DNA from: Bergeyella sp.
Lineage (GTDB): Bacteria > Bacteroidota > Bacteroidia > Flavobacteriales > Weeksellaceae
Assembly (NCBI GenBank): GCA_030263285.1
Contig: SZYB01000001.1
Span: 186,001 to 250,000, forward strand
Reading direction: 5' to 3'
DNA length: 64,000 nt
Shown: positions 1-8,796 of the stretch, piece by piece
How positions within the stretch are numbered: the first letter of the stretch is position 1
How the letters are laid out: the number at the start of each line of letters is the position of its first letter
Position numbers and translations under genes: made by a program
The notes under the pieces: generated by a model
Databases searched by the model: none
What the model was told of the DNA's origin: nothing
What the model saw: the letters and a program-made list of their open reading frames with translations, nothing else

Positions 1-569
1 CCTGCATTGGCGGCATATTTGGAGATAAGAAATTCATACGCATCGCCAAAAAGGTCAATTTGGCTGTCCTCAAAACTTCCAAAGTTCAGTTCTTCCACTC
101 CTTTCAATACCGCTGCCAAACGACGGTTTTTGTGTTCTACCGTATTGCCCAGCCGGGAGCTGGTGGTGTCAAAATCGGCAAATAATCCCTTTATGTCTCC
201 TTCAGACGGATAGCCGTTTGCCGAACTTTCGATGTCGTCAAAAATCGCTTTTAACTTGGTGTTGAGATTGGGGTTATGATGGGCAGTTTTGGCGATATTA
301 ACAAAAAGTTGATTTGGATAAATAAAATATCCTTTTGCCTTGACCGTATCGTCTTTGATTTCCGAGGTGATATTTTCATCGGGGAAGGTTTCGTAGTCTA
401 CGCGGTTCCCCCCACCCATATAATTAGCGAAATTTTCGCTAATGAAACGATAGAAAAGGGTACCCAATACAAACTGTTTAAAATCCCATCCGTCCACAGA
501 CCCACGCACTTCGTTGGCTATTTTCCATATTTTATTTTGTAATTCCTCCCTTTGATTGATGCTTGTCAT
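1..569 (-). CDS. hsdM: Type I restriction-modification DNA methylase subunit HsdM, N-terminal part (cut by left edge)
   Basis: The reverse strand reads open from an ATG at 569 to the window edge (about 189 codons, 3' end missing). The protein begins [20 protein letters not shown] and continues with the HsdM N-terminal helical domain signature ([19 protein letters not shown], about residues 29-47). HsdM, with HsdS, forms the adenine methyltransferase of a type I restriction system. The SAM-binding and NPPF motifs would lie beyond the edge, so whether the gene is intact cannot be judged. It starts about 720 bases from the 3' end of a tRNA-Ser, with decayed sequence between. Family assignment rests on the N-terminal domain only but is distinctive. 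Confidence 0.88.
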   Translation of the reverse strand, partial: MTSINQREELQNKIWKIANEVRGSVDGWDFKQFVLGTLFYRFISENFANYMGGGNRVDYETFPDENITSEIKDDTVKAKGYFIYPNQLFVNIAKTAHHNPNLNTKLKAIFDDIESSANGYPSEGDIKGLFADFDTTSSRLGNTVEHKNRRLAAVLKGVEELNFGSFEDSQIDLFGDAYEFLISKYAANA

Positions 570-1293
570 TTTATACTTCTTAAATATTGTGAGTAGGTTA
601 TATGGCTGTTCTTGGGTAAAAATTTTTTGGCAATCAGCCAAACTTTAAATAAGGCCCAAACCTACGCATTATGCTGACCTTAATCTGTATACTTGATTTT
701 TTCACGGTTTCTGCTTTTGAAGAATTAGATCAAAATGGCAATTATGCCGAGATGATGCATCCTAATAAATAATAACCTAACTGTTCTTCCTTTGGGATTT
801 AGAAAAAATAGGAATCATCTTGAAACAAAGTGAAAAACAGGTTTTAAAAAACAGGTTTTTAAAAAAACTAAATAACAAAAAATTTATTATTAAAAAAAGG
901 GGGAATATTTTTATTAAAAAAGGTCTTCTAAAAGACCTTTCTGTCAAGTGGGGGGGTACAGCCTCGGCTGATTAGAGGCTTACCTGTGTCTTCCATGACA
1001 GCACAAGTGCAAGAAAAAAAATAAAACTGGAAGAATCTCAACGGCTGCTTACAAAAAAGCCAAGGGATTTAAGCGGTATGCAGCCTACGGTTTTCCGGAG
1101 ATAGCGGAAAGGATATGCTTAATTTTGTTGAGGGAAATTTTGCCGCCCAAGGTGTTCAAGGGGAGGCCAGCCTAGTTTTTGTACTTTGTTTCTGCTCATT
1201 GTGAAGTTTAGGGGGGATAGAACTCTACGAATCAACAACACCTACAAATTGGGCACTATTATTTTAACACACAAGGGTGGACCATGTTGTTTG
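570..1293. other. Intergenic decayed DNA between hsdM and tRNA-Ser
   Basis: No convincing gene. There are only short open frames: a 33-codon one with an ATG at 671 on the + strand, and an unstarted + strand frame of roughly 50 codons across about 1005-1175 containing AAYKKAKGFKRYAAYGFPEI. I do not recognise either. G7 runs at 950-956, and the only clear signal is the hairpin at 919-940. It looks like remnant sequence between a tRNA and a restriction-modification locus. Confidence 0.5.
919..940 (-). terminator. Hairpin terminator reading leftward
   Basis: AAAGGTCTT / AAGACCTTT form a 9-bp stem with a CTAA loop. On the reverse strand the stem is followed by a T-rich run (911-920 read in reverse), as in an intrinsic terminator for leftward transcription, for example read-through from tRNA-Ser. 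The forward side lacks a T-run. Confidence 0.55.
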
Positions 1294-1380
1294 CAGAGAG
1301 GAAGGGATTCGAACCCTCGATACGGTTACCCGTATACTACCTTTCCAGGGTAGCTCCTTCAACCACTCGGACACCTCTCT
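1294..1380 (-). tRNA. tRNA-Ser (anticodon GGA)
   Basis: Read on the reverse strand, AGAGAGG (5' end at 1380) pairs with CCTCTCT to give a 7-bp acceptor stem, followed by discriminator G as is usual for tRNA-Ser. The anticodon arm is CTACC-CTGGAAA-GGTAG, so the anticodon is GGA. A long variable arm (TATACGG-GTAA-CCGTATC) marks class II, and the T arm has loop TTCGAAT. CCA is not encoded. It lies immediately upstream (leftward) of decayed DNA and hsdM and downstream of ansA on the same strand. Confidence 0.96.
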
Positions 1381-1429
1381 TCAAGGACGTTGCAATATTA
1401 CTAATTTTTTGTCACAAAAATAGGCTAAA

Positions 1430-2455
1430 CTACGGACTCTTTTCTCCTTTTAGGTTTTTAGAAAATAGGTCAGAAAAACTTTCTTCCTTATATCTGGGAT
1501 TGTCAAGAAGATGTAAAGTCTTGACAAAAGCACTTTCCAGTGTCATATCCCCGGCACTTATTGCGCCCAGATGATTAAAAAGATTGCTGTTTTCGTATTT
1601 ACCAAAACAGATTTTTCCGGAAATACATTGGCTGAGCACTATGATTTCTATACCCGAGTTTCTTATCTTTTCTAACGAAGTGAGGGTATCTTTTGCACCG
1701 GATAGTGTTCCGGTGCCATATACTTGTAATAAGAGTATTTTTGTATTGGTGAGGACAAGTATATTTTTCAAGTTTTGCAGAGAAACTCCTGGCAATACTC
1801 TCCAGAAAAATACTTTTGTGGAGAGGTGTAGGTCTGCGAAAAAATCTTTTGATGCGGTACGCCAGAGATTTTCTTTGTTGATCTGTAAATTAACCCCGGA
1901 AGATCCCAATAAAGGATAGTTGGGGCTTTTGTAAGCATCAAAGTTTTCTGCAGAGTATTTTAGTGTCCTGTTGGCTCTAAAGAGTTTGTATTCAAAGTAA
2001 ATTGCAACTTCCTGGATGACCGCTTCGCCATTCTCGTAAAGGCAGGCGTAGTACAGACTGGTAATAAGGTTTTCTTTTGCATCGGTTCTCAGGTCTCCCA
2101 CGGGAAGTTGTGACCCGGTAAATATGACCGGTTTTTTCAGCCCGAAGAGCATGAAACTAAGCGCCGAAGCACTGTAAGACATAGTATCTGTGCCGTGGAG
2201 AATGAGAAAACCATCGTAGAGATGATAATTTTCTTCTATGCAATGCGCAAACTTTTTCCATTCATCAGGACCTATGTCGGAAGAATCCAGAGGTCTATCA
2301 AAGGAGTGTATGTCTACTTCACAGTCCAAGAGGGCAATCTCGGGTATTTTGTCTAAAATATGTTCAAAATCAAGCGGATAGAGACTTCCGGAAGTATACT
2401 CTTTTTCCATTCCTATGGTGCCTCCCGTGTATATGGCGAGTACTTTTTTTCTCAT
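1430..2455 (-). CDS. ansA: Type I (cytoplasmic-type) L-asparaginase
   Basis: 341 residues, the usual length for the AnsA family, with an ATG start and no signal peptide. It hydrolyses L-asparagine to aspartate and ammonia. Both threonine motifs are visible: TGGTIGM (residues 10-16, nucleophile Thr13) and HGTDTM (87-92, Thr89-Asp90). DLRTDAKEN carries the lysine of the catalytic triad. The C-terminal half (SQCISGKICFG and following) matches the regulatory/dimer domain. It is the last gene of a leftward cluster, just after rsmE (19 bases between them), and precedes tRNA-Ser. Family assignment is firm; the symbol follows E. coli usage. Confidence 0.95.
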   Translation of the reverse strand: MRKKVLAIYTGGTIGMEKEYTSGSLYPLDFEHILDKIPEIALLDCEVDIHSFDRPLDSSDIGPDEWKKFAHCIEENYHLYDGFLILHGTDTMSYSASALSFMLFGLKKPVIFTGSQLPVGDLRTDAKENLITSLYYACLYENGEAVIQEVAIYFEYKLFRANRTLKYSAENFDAYKSPNYPLLGSSGVNLQINKENLWRTASKDFFADLHLSTKVFFWRVLPGVSLQNLKNILVLTNTKILLLQVYGTGTLSGAKDTLTSLEKIRNSGIEIIVLSQCISGKICFGKYENSNLFNHLGAISAGDMTLESAFVKTLHLLDNPRYKEESFSDLFSKNLKGEKSP

Positions 2456-2474
2456 TTGGTATTTATAAAATTTT

Positions 2475-3185
2475 TTATTCTGATCCGGTATTCATGTGTA
2501 AGCAATTCCACGCCGAGACGAGGACCCCCGCAGTCTCTGTGCGCAATCTGCCTTTTCCCAAAGAAACAGACATAACGTTTTTTTCTTTTAAGCTAAAAAT
2601 TTCTTTTCTGGAAAAATCTCCCTCTGGTCCTATAAAAAACAAATAATCCCTGTTTTTTGGAATTTCTGAAAGAGAAATTCTGGGGAGCGTGTCATCACAA
2701 TGTGCTATAAAAATTTGATTTTCAGAGAGATTATCTACAAATTCGGAAAACTTAATCAGTGGATTGATTCTAGGAAAATAGACTCGCAGGCTTTGTTTGC
2801 TCGCCGCAACAGACTGTTTTATTATTCTGTTGAGATTTAGATTTTTTCTCTCTGTATTTTCGGTAAGCAAAAAAGTAATCTCAGAAATTCCCATTTCCGT
2901 AGATTTTTCTACAAAATATTCCAGACGGTCCATGTTTTTGATAAGTGCGATGGCAATATGGAGACGAGGTATATTATTATTAGGTAGATTTTTTTCTATT
3001 TTTGATACTTTGAGAATGATGTTTTTGCCTGCTAAAGACAAAACTCCGTGTGCAATACCCCCCTTTCCATCGGTAACGGAAATTTTCTCACCCGACTGCA
3101 TGCGAAGTACTTTGCTTATGTGATGTGCTTCCTGTTCATCAATAACAACAGAATCTTTTTCTATAGATCCGTAAAATAATTTCAT
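2475..3185 (-). CDS. rsmE: 16S rRNA (uracil1498-N3)-methyltransferase RsmE
   Basis: 236 residues. It has an N-terminal PUA-like domain (about 1-70) and a C-terminal SPOUT knot domain with the family signatures FIGPEGDF (184-191) and LGKGRLRTETA (209-219). It methylates U1498 of 16S rRNA in the assembled 30S subunit. It lies between prmA and ansA, on the same strand, 82 bases after prmA. Another translation-modifying gene (prmA) is next door, a common neighbourhood in flavobacteria. Nothing unusual seen. Confidence 0.96.
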   Translation of the reverse strand: MKLFYGSIEKDSVVIDEQEAHHISKVLRMQSGEKISVTDGKGGIAHGVLSLAGKNIILKVSKIEKNLPNNNIPRLHIAIALIKNMDRLEYFVEKSTEMGISEITFLLTENTERKNLNLNRIIKQSVAASKQSLRVYFPRINPLIKFSEFVDNLSENQIFIAHCDDTLPRISLSEIPKNRDYLFFIGPEGDFSRKEIFSLKEKNVMSVSLGKGRLRTETAGVLVSAWNCLHMNTGSE

Positions 3186-3267
3186 AGGTTTTGCAAGGAT
3201 GATGGGGGCTTCGTGCTAACGGATTTACAAAGAATATACTTTTTCATTTTTTAATTCTTAGGGTATG

Positions 3268-4098
3268 TTACTTCTGAAATAGCATGCTTATCCATTCTTC
3301 TTTTTTTGTTTCCTTTAGCAAACGCAGATTTTCCTTCTTACTAATTGCTAAAATATCTTCTCTGTCAAAAAAACAAAGCCCCGAGAGTAGAAGGAGTCCT
3401 CCTTTTTGGAGGACCTTGTTGTATGTGGGAAAATCAGACATGAGAATGTTTCGGTTGATGTTTGCCAAAATAACCTCATAGATTTCTGCTCCCAGACACT
3501 TCGCGTCTCCTAGAATGAGTTGGTCTATGATAATTTTGTTCCTTGTTGCATTCTCTTTTGAGTTTTCTATGCTCCACTCGTCAATGTCTATACAGGTAAG
3601 GTTTTGGGCGCCTTTTTGTTTTGCGAAAATTCCCAAAATAGATGTTCCGCAGCCCATGTCCAATATTTTTTTGTTCCTAAAATCAATATCCAGCATTTGC
3701 TGAATCATGAGGTAGGTTGTGGGGTGGTGTCCGGTGCCAAAAGACATTTTGGGTTGTATGACAATCTCGTGCAATTCCGGATTGGGAGTATGGAACTCCG
3801 CTCTTATTAAAACGGTATTTTCCACGAGGATGGGAGAGAAGTTCTTTTCCCATTCTTCGTTCCAGTTGATGTGGGGCATTATTTCCTTTTGATAGGTGAC
3901 ACCGACCTTAGGTTGAGAAAAAATATTTAAATCCTCCAACCTCTCTTCTTTCCAGCTGTCTTTTGGTATATAGGCTTTCAGACAATCATGTTCTTCCGAA
4001 AAACTGTCGAAGCCTACCTCTGTAAGTTCTGCCATTAAAATTTCGGTCCAGGGATCCCGAGGATGTACCGTAAAGATAAATTCCAGATAAAAAGACAT
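3268..4098 (-). CDS. prmA: Ribosomal protein L11 methyltransferase PrmA
   Basis: 276 residues. SAM-dependent methylation of ribosomal protein L11. The AdoMet-binding loop LDMGCGTS is at 146-153, preceded by the PrmA-specific FGTGHHPTT (120-128), and followed by the substrate-side LANINRNIL near 210. The N-terminal about 90 residues form the L11-recognition domain, shorter than in E. coli, as is usual in Bacteroidota. It follows tpiA on the same strand with a 50-base gap. Confidence 0.96.
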   Translation of the reverse strand: MSFYLEFIFTVHPRDPWTEILMAELTEVGFDSFSEEHDCLKAYIPKDSWKEERLEDLNIFSQPKVGVTYQKEIMPHINWNEEWEKNFSPILVENTVLIRAEFHTPNPELHEIVIQPKMSFGTGHHPTTYLMIQQMLDIDFRNKKILDMGCGTSILGIFAKQKGAQNLTCIDIDEWSIENSKENATRNKIIIDQLILGDAKCLGAEIYEVILANINRNILMSDFPTYNKVLQKGGLLLLSGLCFFDREDILAISKKENLRLLKETKKEEWISMLFQK

Positions 4099-4148
4099 AG
4101 CTTTATTTAAGAATGGGTTTATTTAATAAAGTAAGATCCGGAGAAAAT

Positions 4149-4907
4149 TTAATCAAACGCCTGAATAATTTTTATAAAATCTTCTAAAACCAACGATGCT
4201 CCACCTATCAGTCCGCCATCAACATCGGGTTTGGAGAATATTTCTTTTGCATTGTCGGGTTTTACAGATCCACCATAAAGGATGGAAATTTCTTCCGCGG
4301 TTTCCCTGCCGTATTTTTCTGCAATGAGATTTCTAATCAATGAATGAATTTCCTGTGCCTGATTCGGACTGGCAGTCTCTCCGGTTCCTATGGCCCACAC
4401 AGGTTCATAGGCAATAATCACTTTCTTTATCTCCTCTTCGGAAAGTCCAAACAACGCAGTTTCTGTTTGTTTTTTTACCACTTCCAGGTGCTTACCTGCT
4501 TTTCTTTCTTCCAGGCTTTCCCCGTTACAATAGATGGGTCTGAGCCCTGCTGCCAGCAGAGCATTTATTTTTTCTTTTGCCAGGGTATCATTTTCGCGGT
4601 GGTAGGCTCTTCTCTCAGAGTGTGCTACCAGACTCCCATCCAGTTGCATAGATTGTAACATGGCTGCCGAAATTTCTCCGGTATAGGCGCCATGAGAATG
4701 TTTGGACACATCTTGAGAAAAAAGACCTACTTCCTTGTTTTTAAATATTTCTCTGGCCAGGGAAAGATAAATACTGGGCGGTACGATGGACACTTGGCAG
4801 TGGGTACTTTCTTTTGATTTATATGCCAAAAGATCTTTCATCAGCTTTTCGGCTTCCGGAAATGTTTTGTTCATTTTCCAGTTTCCTGCCACAATATTTT
4901 TTCTCAT
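4149..4907 (-). CDS. tpiA: Triosephosphate isomerase
   Basis: 252 residues, full length. Interconverts dihydroxyacetone phosphate and glyceraldehyde 3-phosphate in glycolysis. Catalytic residues are all present: GNWKMN (Lys11/12 region), His96 in AHSERR and Glu168 in AYEPVWAIGTG. The phosphate-binding YGGSVKPDN and GGLIGGASL are near the end. One oddity is that the residue before the catalytic His is Ala (AHSERR), where most family members have Gly (GHSERR). Sits in the leftward cluster between the oligopeptidase and prmA. Confidence 0.97.
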   Translation of the reverse strand: MRKNIVAGNWKMNKTFPEAEKLMKDLLAYKSKESTHCQVSIVPPSIYLSLAREIFKNKEVGLFSQDVSKHSHGAYTGEISAAMLQSMQLDGSLVAHSERRAYHRENDTLAKEKINALLAAGLRPIYCNGESLEERKAGKHLEVVKKQTETALFGLSEEEIKKVIIAYEPVWAIGTGETASPNQAQEIHSLIRNLIAEKYGRETAEEISILYGGSVKPDNAKEIFSKPDVDGGLIGGASLVLEDFIKIIQAFD

Positions 4908-4938
4908 ATCGTCGTACGGTTTGTTGGATATTTAGTTA

Positions 4939-6996
4939 TTAATCACGAATGCCTTCCAGTTTTAGCAAAAATGCGTAATCCAGAGCGATTTCTCTCAGGT
5001 AATCAAATCTTCCGGAGGCACCACCGTGCCCGTAGTCCATCTCTGTTTTTAATAGAAGCAGGTGATGATCCGTTTTGTAGTCTCTGAGTTTTGCGACCCA
5101 TTTTGCAGGTTCAAAATACTGTACCTGAGAATCGTGAAGCCCCGTAGTTACCAGCATATGAGGGTACTCTTTCCTTTCTACGTTCTCATAAGGAGAATAG
5201 GATTTCATGTATTCATAAGCCTCTTTGTTATGGGGATTTCCCCATTCATCATATTCGTTGGTGGTAAGAGGGATGGTCTCGTCCAGCATGGTATTTACCA
5301 CATCTACAAAAGGAACCGACGCAATCACACCGTTCCACAGGTCGGGCTTTAGGTTAATAACAGCCCCCATGAGAAGCCCCCCTGCGCTGCCTCCGTAAGC
5401 ATATAAGTGTTTGGGAGAGGTGTATTTTTCTTTTATAAGATATTCTCCTACATTGATGAAATCCGTAAAAGTGTTTTTCTTTTTTAGTAACTTTCCGTCT
5501 TCGTACCATTGTCTGCCCATTTCCTGTCCGCCCCTTATGTGGGCTATGGTAAAGGCAAAGCCTCTGTCTAGAAGGCTGAGTCTTGTAGAGCTGAAACTCG
5601 CTTCTTCCGAGTTTCCGTAAGCGCCATAACCATAGAGCAGCAGGGGATAGGTTCCGGTTTTTTTAAATCCATTTTTATAGACTATAGAAATGGGTACAGG
5701 GGTTCCGTCTTCAGCTTTTGCAAATAACCATTCTGAGGTATAGTCGTCTTTATTGTATTCCCCTACGATTTCCTGTATTTTGAGAAGAGTCCGTTCTCCG
5801 GTTTTCAGATTTTCTTCAAATTGAGAGTGGGGAGTAAGCAAAGAGGTATATCCGAATCTAAATTTATCAGTGAAATACTCTGGATTCTGGGAAGAATACA
5901 GTTTGTAGGTAGGCTCGTCAAACTTGATAGGGGTTTGTTTTTTCGTTTTTCTGTCATAAATAACCAGTTCGGATAATCCGTTTTGTCTTTCGCTGAAGAC
6001 CAAAAAATTTTCAAATTCGTCTATACCCTCCATGAGAACCCCCTCACGATGTGGGATAAAATCTTTCCAGTTTTCCACTCCGGTTTTGTCTAGTGGGGTT
6101 TCTATAATCTTAAAATTTAGGGCGTCTTTATTCGTAGTGACAAGAAATTTACCTTCCAGCGGGGTAACATCGTAGATTACATTTTTTATTCTCGGCTGAA
6201 ATACCACAAACTCTCCCAATGGATCATCAGCATCCAGGAACCACTCTTCAGAAGATGTGGTGGCACTGGAGGTAATAAAAATGAATTTTTGGTTTTTTGA
6301 TTTTCCTACGCCTATGTAGTTGGTGGGGTCTTTTTCGTGATAGACCACTACGTCTCTGGAAGAATCTTCTTCTATGCTGTGTCTTAATATTTTTTCGGTA
6401 AGAAGCGTTTTGGGGTTATTGGAGGTATAAAAAAATATTTTGTTGTCATTTGCCCAGGTAGAGTTTCCTGTGGTATTGGATATTTTAAGATCTGTAGTTT
6501 TCCCCGTAATCAGATTTTTAAGAAAAAGCTTATACTGCCGCCTGGATAGCTCATCTACTCCGTAGATCATTTTCGTATTATCAGGACTTATGCTAAAGCC
6601 TGTTGCGGAGAAATAGGCCTTTCCGTCGGCCAATTCATCTGCATCCAGAAGAATTTCCTCCGGTGCTTCCAGACTTCTTTTTTTTCTGCAAAATTTGTAG
6701 TATTGTTTTCCCGTTTCTGTTCTGGAATAATAATAATATCCGTTTTTATATACGGGAACAGATTCGTCTTTTTCCTTTATTCTTGCCTTCATCTCCAGAA
6801 ATAATTTTTCCTGAAGCGGCTTTGTATCCTTCATTTGATCTTCCAGATAACGATTTTCCTGTTCAAGGTATTCTATCACCTTTGCAGAATCCTTTCCTTT
6901 TTTAAAATAATCTATCATCCAATAATAGGGATCTACTACGGTATCTCCGTGAATTTTTCTTATGTGTTCTTTTTTTTCTGCAATCGGGGCTTTCAC
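4939..6996 (-). CDS. Prolyl oligopeptidase family serine peptidase (S9A, oligopeptidase B-like)
   Basis: About 685 residues. An N-terminal beta-propeller domain is followed by an alpha/beta-hydrolase peptidase domain. The nucleophile is in GGSAGG (Ser at about residue 537), an Asp follows in TGLHDSQVQ, and the His is in DYGHGGASGR. It cleaves short peptides, after basic residues if it is truly OpdB-like. No signal peptide, so probably cytoplasmic. Start choice: the frame extends to a GTG at 7029, but homology-like sequence (KAPIAEKKEH) begins right after the GTG at 6996, preceded by an A-rich stretch, so 6996 is preferred. Lies between the BT_3928-like gene and tpiA. Confidence 0.92.
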   Translation of the reverse strand: MKAPIAEKKEHIRKIHGDTVVDPYYWMIDYFKKGKDSAKVIEYLEQENRYLEDQMKDTKPLQEKLFLEMKARIKEKDESVPVYKNGYYYYSRTETGKQYYKFCRKKRSLEAPEEILLDADELADGKAYFSATGFSISPDNTKMIYGVDELSRRQYKLFLKNLITGKTTDLKISNTTGNSTWANDNKIFFYTSNNPKTLLTEKILRHSIEEDSSRDVVVYHEKDPTNYIGVGKSKNQKFIFITSSATTSSEEWFLDADDPLGEFVVFQPRIKNVIYDVTPLEGKFLVTTNKDALNFKIIETPLDKTGVENWKDFIPHREGVLMEGIDEFENFLVFSERQNGLSELVIYDRKTKKQTPIKFDEPTYKLYSSQNPEYFTDKFRFGYTSLLTPHSQFEENLKTGERTLLKIQEIVGEYNKDDYTSEWLFAKAEDGTPVPISIVYKNGFKKTGTYPLLLYGYGAYGNSEEASFSSTRLSLLDRGFAFTIAHIRGGQEMGRQWYEDGKLLKKKNTFTDFINVGEYLIKEKYTSPKHLYAYGGSAGGLLMGAVINLKPDLWNGVIASVPFVDVVNTMLDETIPLTTNEYDEWGNPHNKEAYEYMKSYSPYENVERKEYPHMLVTTGLHDSQVQYFEPAKWVAKLRDYKTDHHLLLLKTEMDYGHGGASGRFDYLREIALDYAFLLKLEGIRD

Positions 6997-7089
6997 TTTT
7001 ATTATTTTTATGCATGAGCTAGACCCCACGTACCGACAATTCTTATAAAATTTATGGCGTATTCTATTATCTGTTTCATGCTTTCTATG

Positions 7090-8190
7090 TTACTTACTGG
7101 TTCTTTTCTCTGTATTAATATAAATCTTTCCCGGCTGTTTGTCCATGATTTTCCCTTTTTTAAGTACCAGAATAAAGGGATTGCTTCTCGCAATGGTTTT
7201 TATGGAAGTAGCGTCCATATTACCTTGTTTTATTTTTCTGAAAGTATTGGGAAAGGGAGCTACTCCTAGTACATAGGTGTTTTTTAGGGTAGCGAGTTTT
7301 TTTTCTGTTGCCAGCAGTATCTTTTTGTCTGCAGATTTAGGGTTATAGGTGAATACCAAAACTGCACGTGGGGCAGATAGTACTTCCAGAGTAATATTTT
7401 GCCCTTCCTTGTCCTCTATGATAAATTTTGATATTTCTGAGGTATGCCCTTTTTTGGTAAGGCGTACTTCTGTTTTATCATCCAGTATTTTCCATGGGCT
7501 GTTTTCTTTCCAGTAGACTTCCTTTTTTATGTATTCATCCTGGTCTATCGTAATTTCTTTTTTTGTTTCAGAATTTTTCAGAGTGTAAAATACTTTGTAC
7601 CGAGAAGGGTTTTCACTCAATTTTTGTTTTTCTTTTACAAGATCTGTACCGATTTTGTAATCTCTAAAGTCTATTATGGGTTCGGTAATAAGACCATACA
7701 GCATGATCACAATACTTGCAAAAGACATAAGGTAGAACAGGAATCTGGACAATCCTTTACTTTCTTTGTTGTCTTTCTTTTCGTTGTATGCTTTATGAAG
7801 GATGATGAGAAACAGGAGTAAAATAACATTTTTATAAAAGCTTTGCCAGGGAGTGAGTTTTATTGCGTCACCAAAACATCCACAATCTGTAACTTTATCG
7901 TAGTACGCAGAATAAAAAGTGAGAAATCCAAAAAAAATACACAGGACAATGAGTGCTTTAAGCGTAAAATGAATATTTCTTCCGAACAGGAGCATAAGCC
8001 CCAAAAAGGTCTCCGTAAGAACCACAAAAACGGAGAGGGGGAGGGAATAATTTTCCAAAAAAGGAAGATTGAACACAGAGGGAGAGAAATATTCTTCCAG
8101 CTTAAAAGAGAACCCCACAACATCCACTGCCTTTACCAAGCCGGAGACTATAAACACAGTGGCTAAAAAAAATCTTAAAACTGTATTCAT
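7090..8190 (-). CDS. BT_3928-type DoxX/MauE-like membrane protein
   Basis: 366 residues. The first about 140 residues hold four hydrophobic helices of the DoxX/MauE type with the conserved DCGCFG near the third. A fifth helix (FYLMSFASIVIMLYGLI) follows at about 150-170, and the remaining about 190 residues are soluble and probably periplasmic. Bacteroidota homologues sit next to DUF1599 and tpiA, as here. Function is not established; MauE relatives assist disulfide or electron-transfer processes, and the cysteine pair fits this, but that is inference. It follows the DUF1599 gene with an 11-base gap, so co-transcribed. Confidence 0.85.
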   Translation of the reverse strand: MNTVLRFFLATVFIVSGLVKAVDVVGFSFKLEEYFSPSVFNLPFLENYSLPLSVFVVLTETFLGLMLLFGRNIHFTLKALIVLCIFFGFLTFYSAYYDKVTDCGCFGDAIKLTPWQSFYKNVILLLFLIILHKAYNEKKDNKESKGLSRFLFYLMSFASIVIMLYGLITEPIIDFRDYKIGTDLVKEKQKLSENPSRYKVFYTLKNSETKKEITIDQDEYIKKEVYWKENSPWKILDDKTEVRLTKKGHTSEISKFIIEDKEGQNITLEVLSAPRAVLVFTYNPKSADKKILLATEKKLATLKNTYVLGVAPFPNTFRKIKQGNMDATSIKTIARSNPFILVLKKGKIMDKQPGKIYINTEKRTSK

Positions 8191-8201
8191 GCAAATTTAT
8201 T

Positions 8202-8744
8202 TCATATATTTTGCGTTATTTTTATACAACAAAATACGGCATAATTGATCATATCATAGTAATTTGCTTCTATACCTTCGGAGGCGAGGGTTTTTCCTTC
8301 GTTGTTTTCTATTTGTTTGGTTCTTAGTATTTTCTGGTAGATGAGGTCTGTTATGGAGGTTAGTCTCATCTCTTTCCATGCTTCTCCATAATCGTGGTTT
8401 TTCTTTTTCATGAGTTCCAGCGCTTCATGAGCAAAGTGATCGTAGAGTTCCATGATTTCTTCGTGCGGTTCTTCCAGTGTGTCAGAAAATCCTTTTTTCA
8501 GCTGGATGAGCCCAATAACGGCATAGTTGACTATGGCGATATATCCTTCCTCCTCGCTTTCTTCTACTTTTTTATTTCCGGTGATCTGCAGTGTTCTCAG
8601 GCGATTTATCTTTATAAATATCTGATCCGTAATAGAGCTGGGTCGCAGTGCCCTCCACGCTGTCCCGTAGTCTGTCAGTTTTTTTTCAAATATGGATCTA
8701 CACCGTGAAATGACGTTTTCAAATTGCCGGGAAGTGCTTTTCAT
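8202..8744 (-). CDS. DUF1599 family protein
   Basis: 180 residues made of two similar halves: KLTDYGTAWRALRPSSITD in the first and KNHDYGEAWKEMRLTSITD in the second, each followed by a helix with a QI/YQKI(L)R-T pattern. This internal duplication is characteristic of DUF1599. Function unknown. First gene of the leftward cluster; a good -7 promoter element lies at 8789-8796, about 45 bases upstream. In Bacteroidota it is typically found divergent from folP, as here, but the spacer is unusually long and decayed. Confidence 0.88.
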   Translation of the reverse strand: MKSTSRQFENVISRCRSIFEKKLTDYGTAWRALRPSSITDQIFIKINRLRTLQITGNKKVEESEEEGYIAIVNYAVIGLIQLKKGFSDTLEEPHEEIMELYDHFAHEALELMKKKNHDYGEAWKEMRLTSITDLIYQKILRTKQIENNEGKTLASEGIEANYYDMINYAVFCCIKITQNI

Positions 8745-8788
8745 ACCGATGACAAGATATCCAGATATAATTTATGACCTTAACGGAG

Positions 8789-8796
8789 CAAAGGTA
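8789..8796 (-). promoter_or_regulatory. -7 promoter element for the DUF1599-to-ansA cluster
   Basis: Reverse strand TACCTTTG matches the Bacteroidota TAnnTTTG consensus exactly. It would start transcription near 8783, leaving a leader of about 40 bases before the ATG at 8744. Confidence 0.7.

Noticed and set aside
626-642. TTTGGC/GCCAAA hairpin upstream of hsdM
   Set aside because: Six-base stem with no T-run or position that suggests a terminator or operator; may be chance.
1284-1574. Forward open frame across the tRNA-Ser
   Set aside because: It is the complement of the tRNA and of the ansA 3' end; the FEPSIR-type peptide is the familiar false product of tRNA genes.
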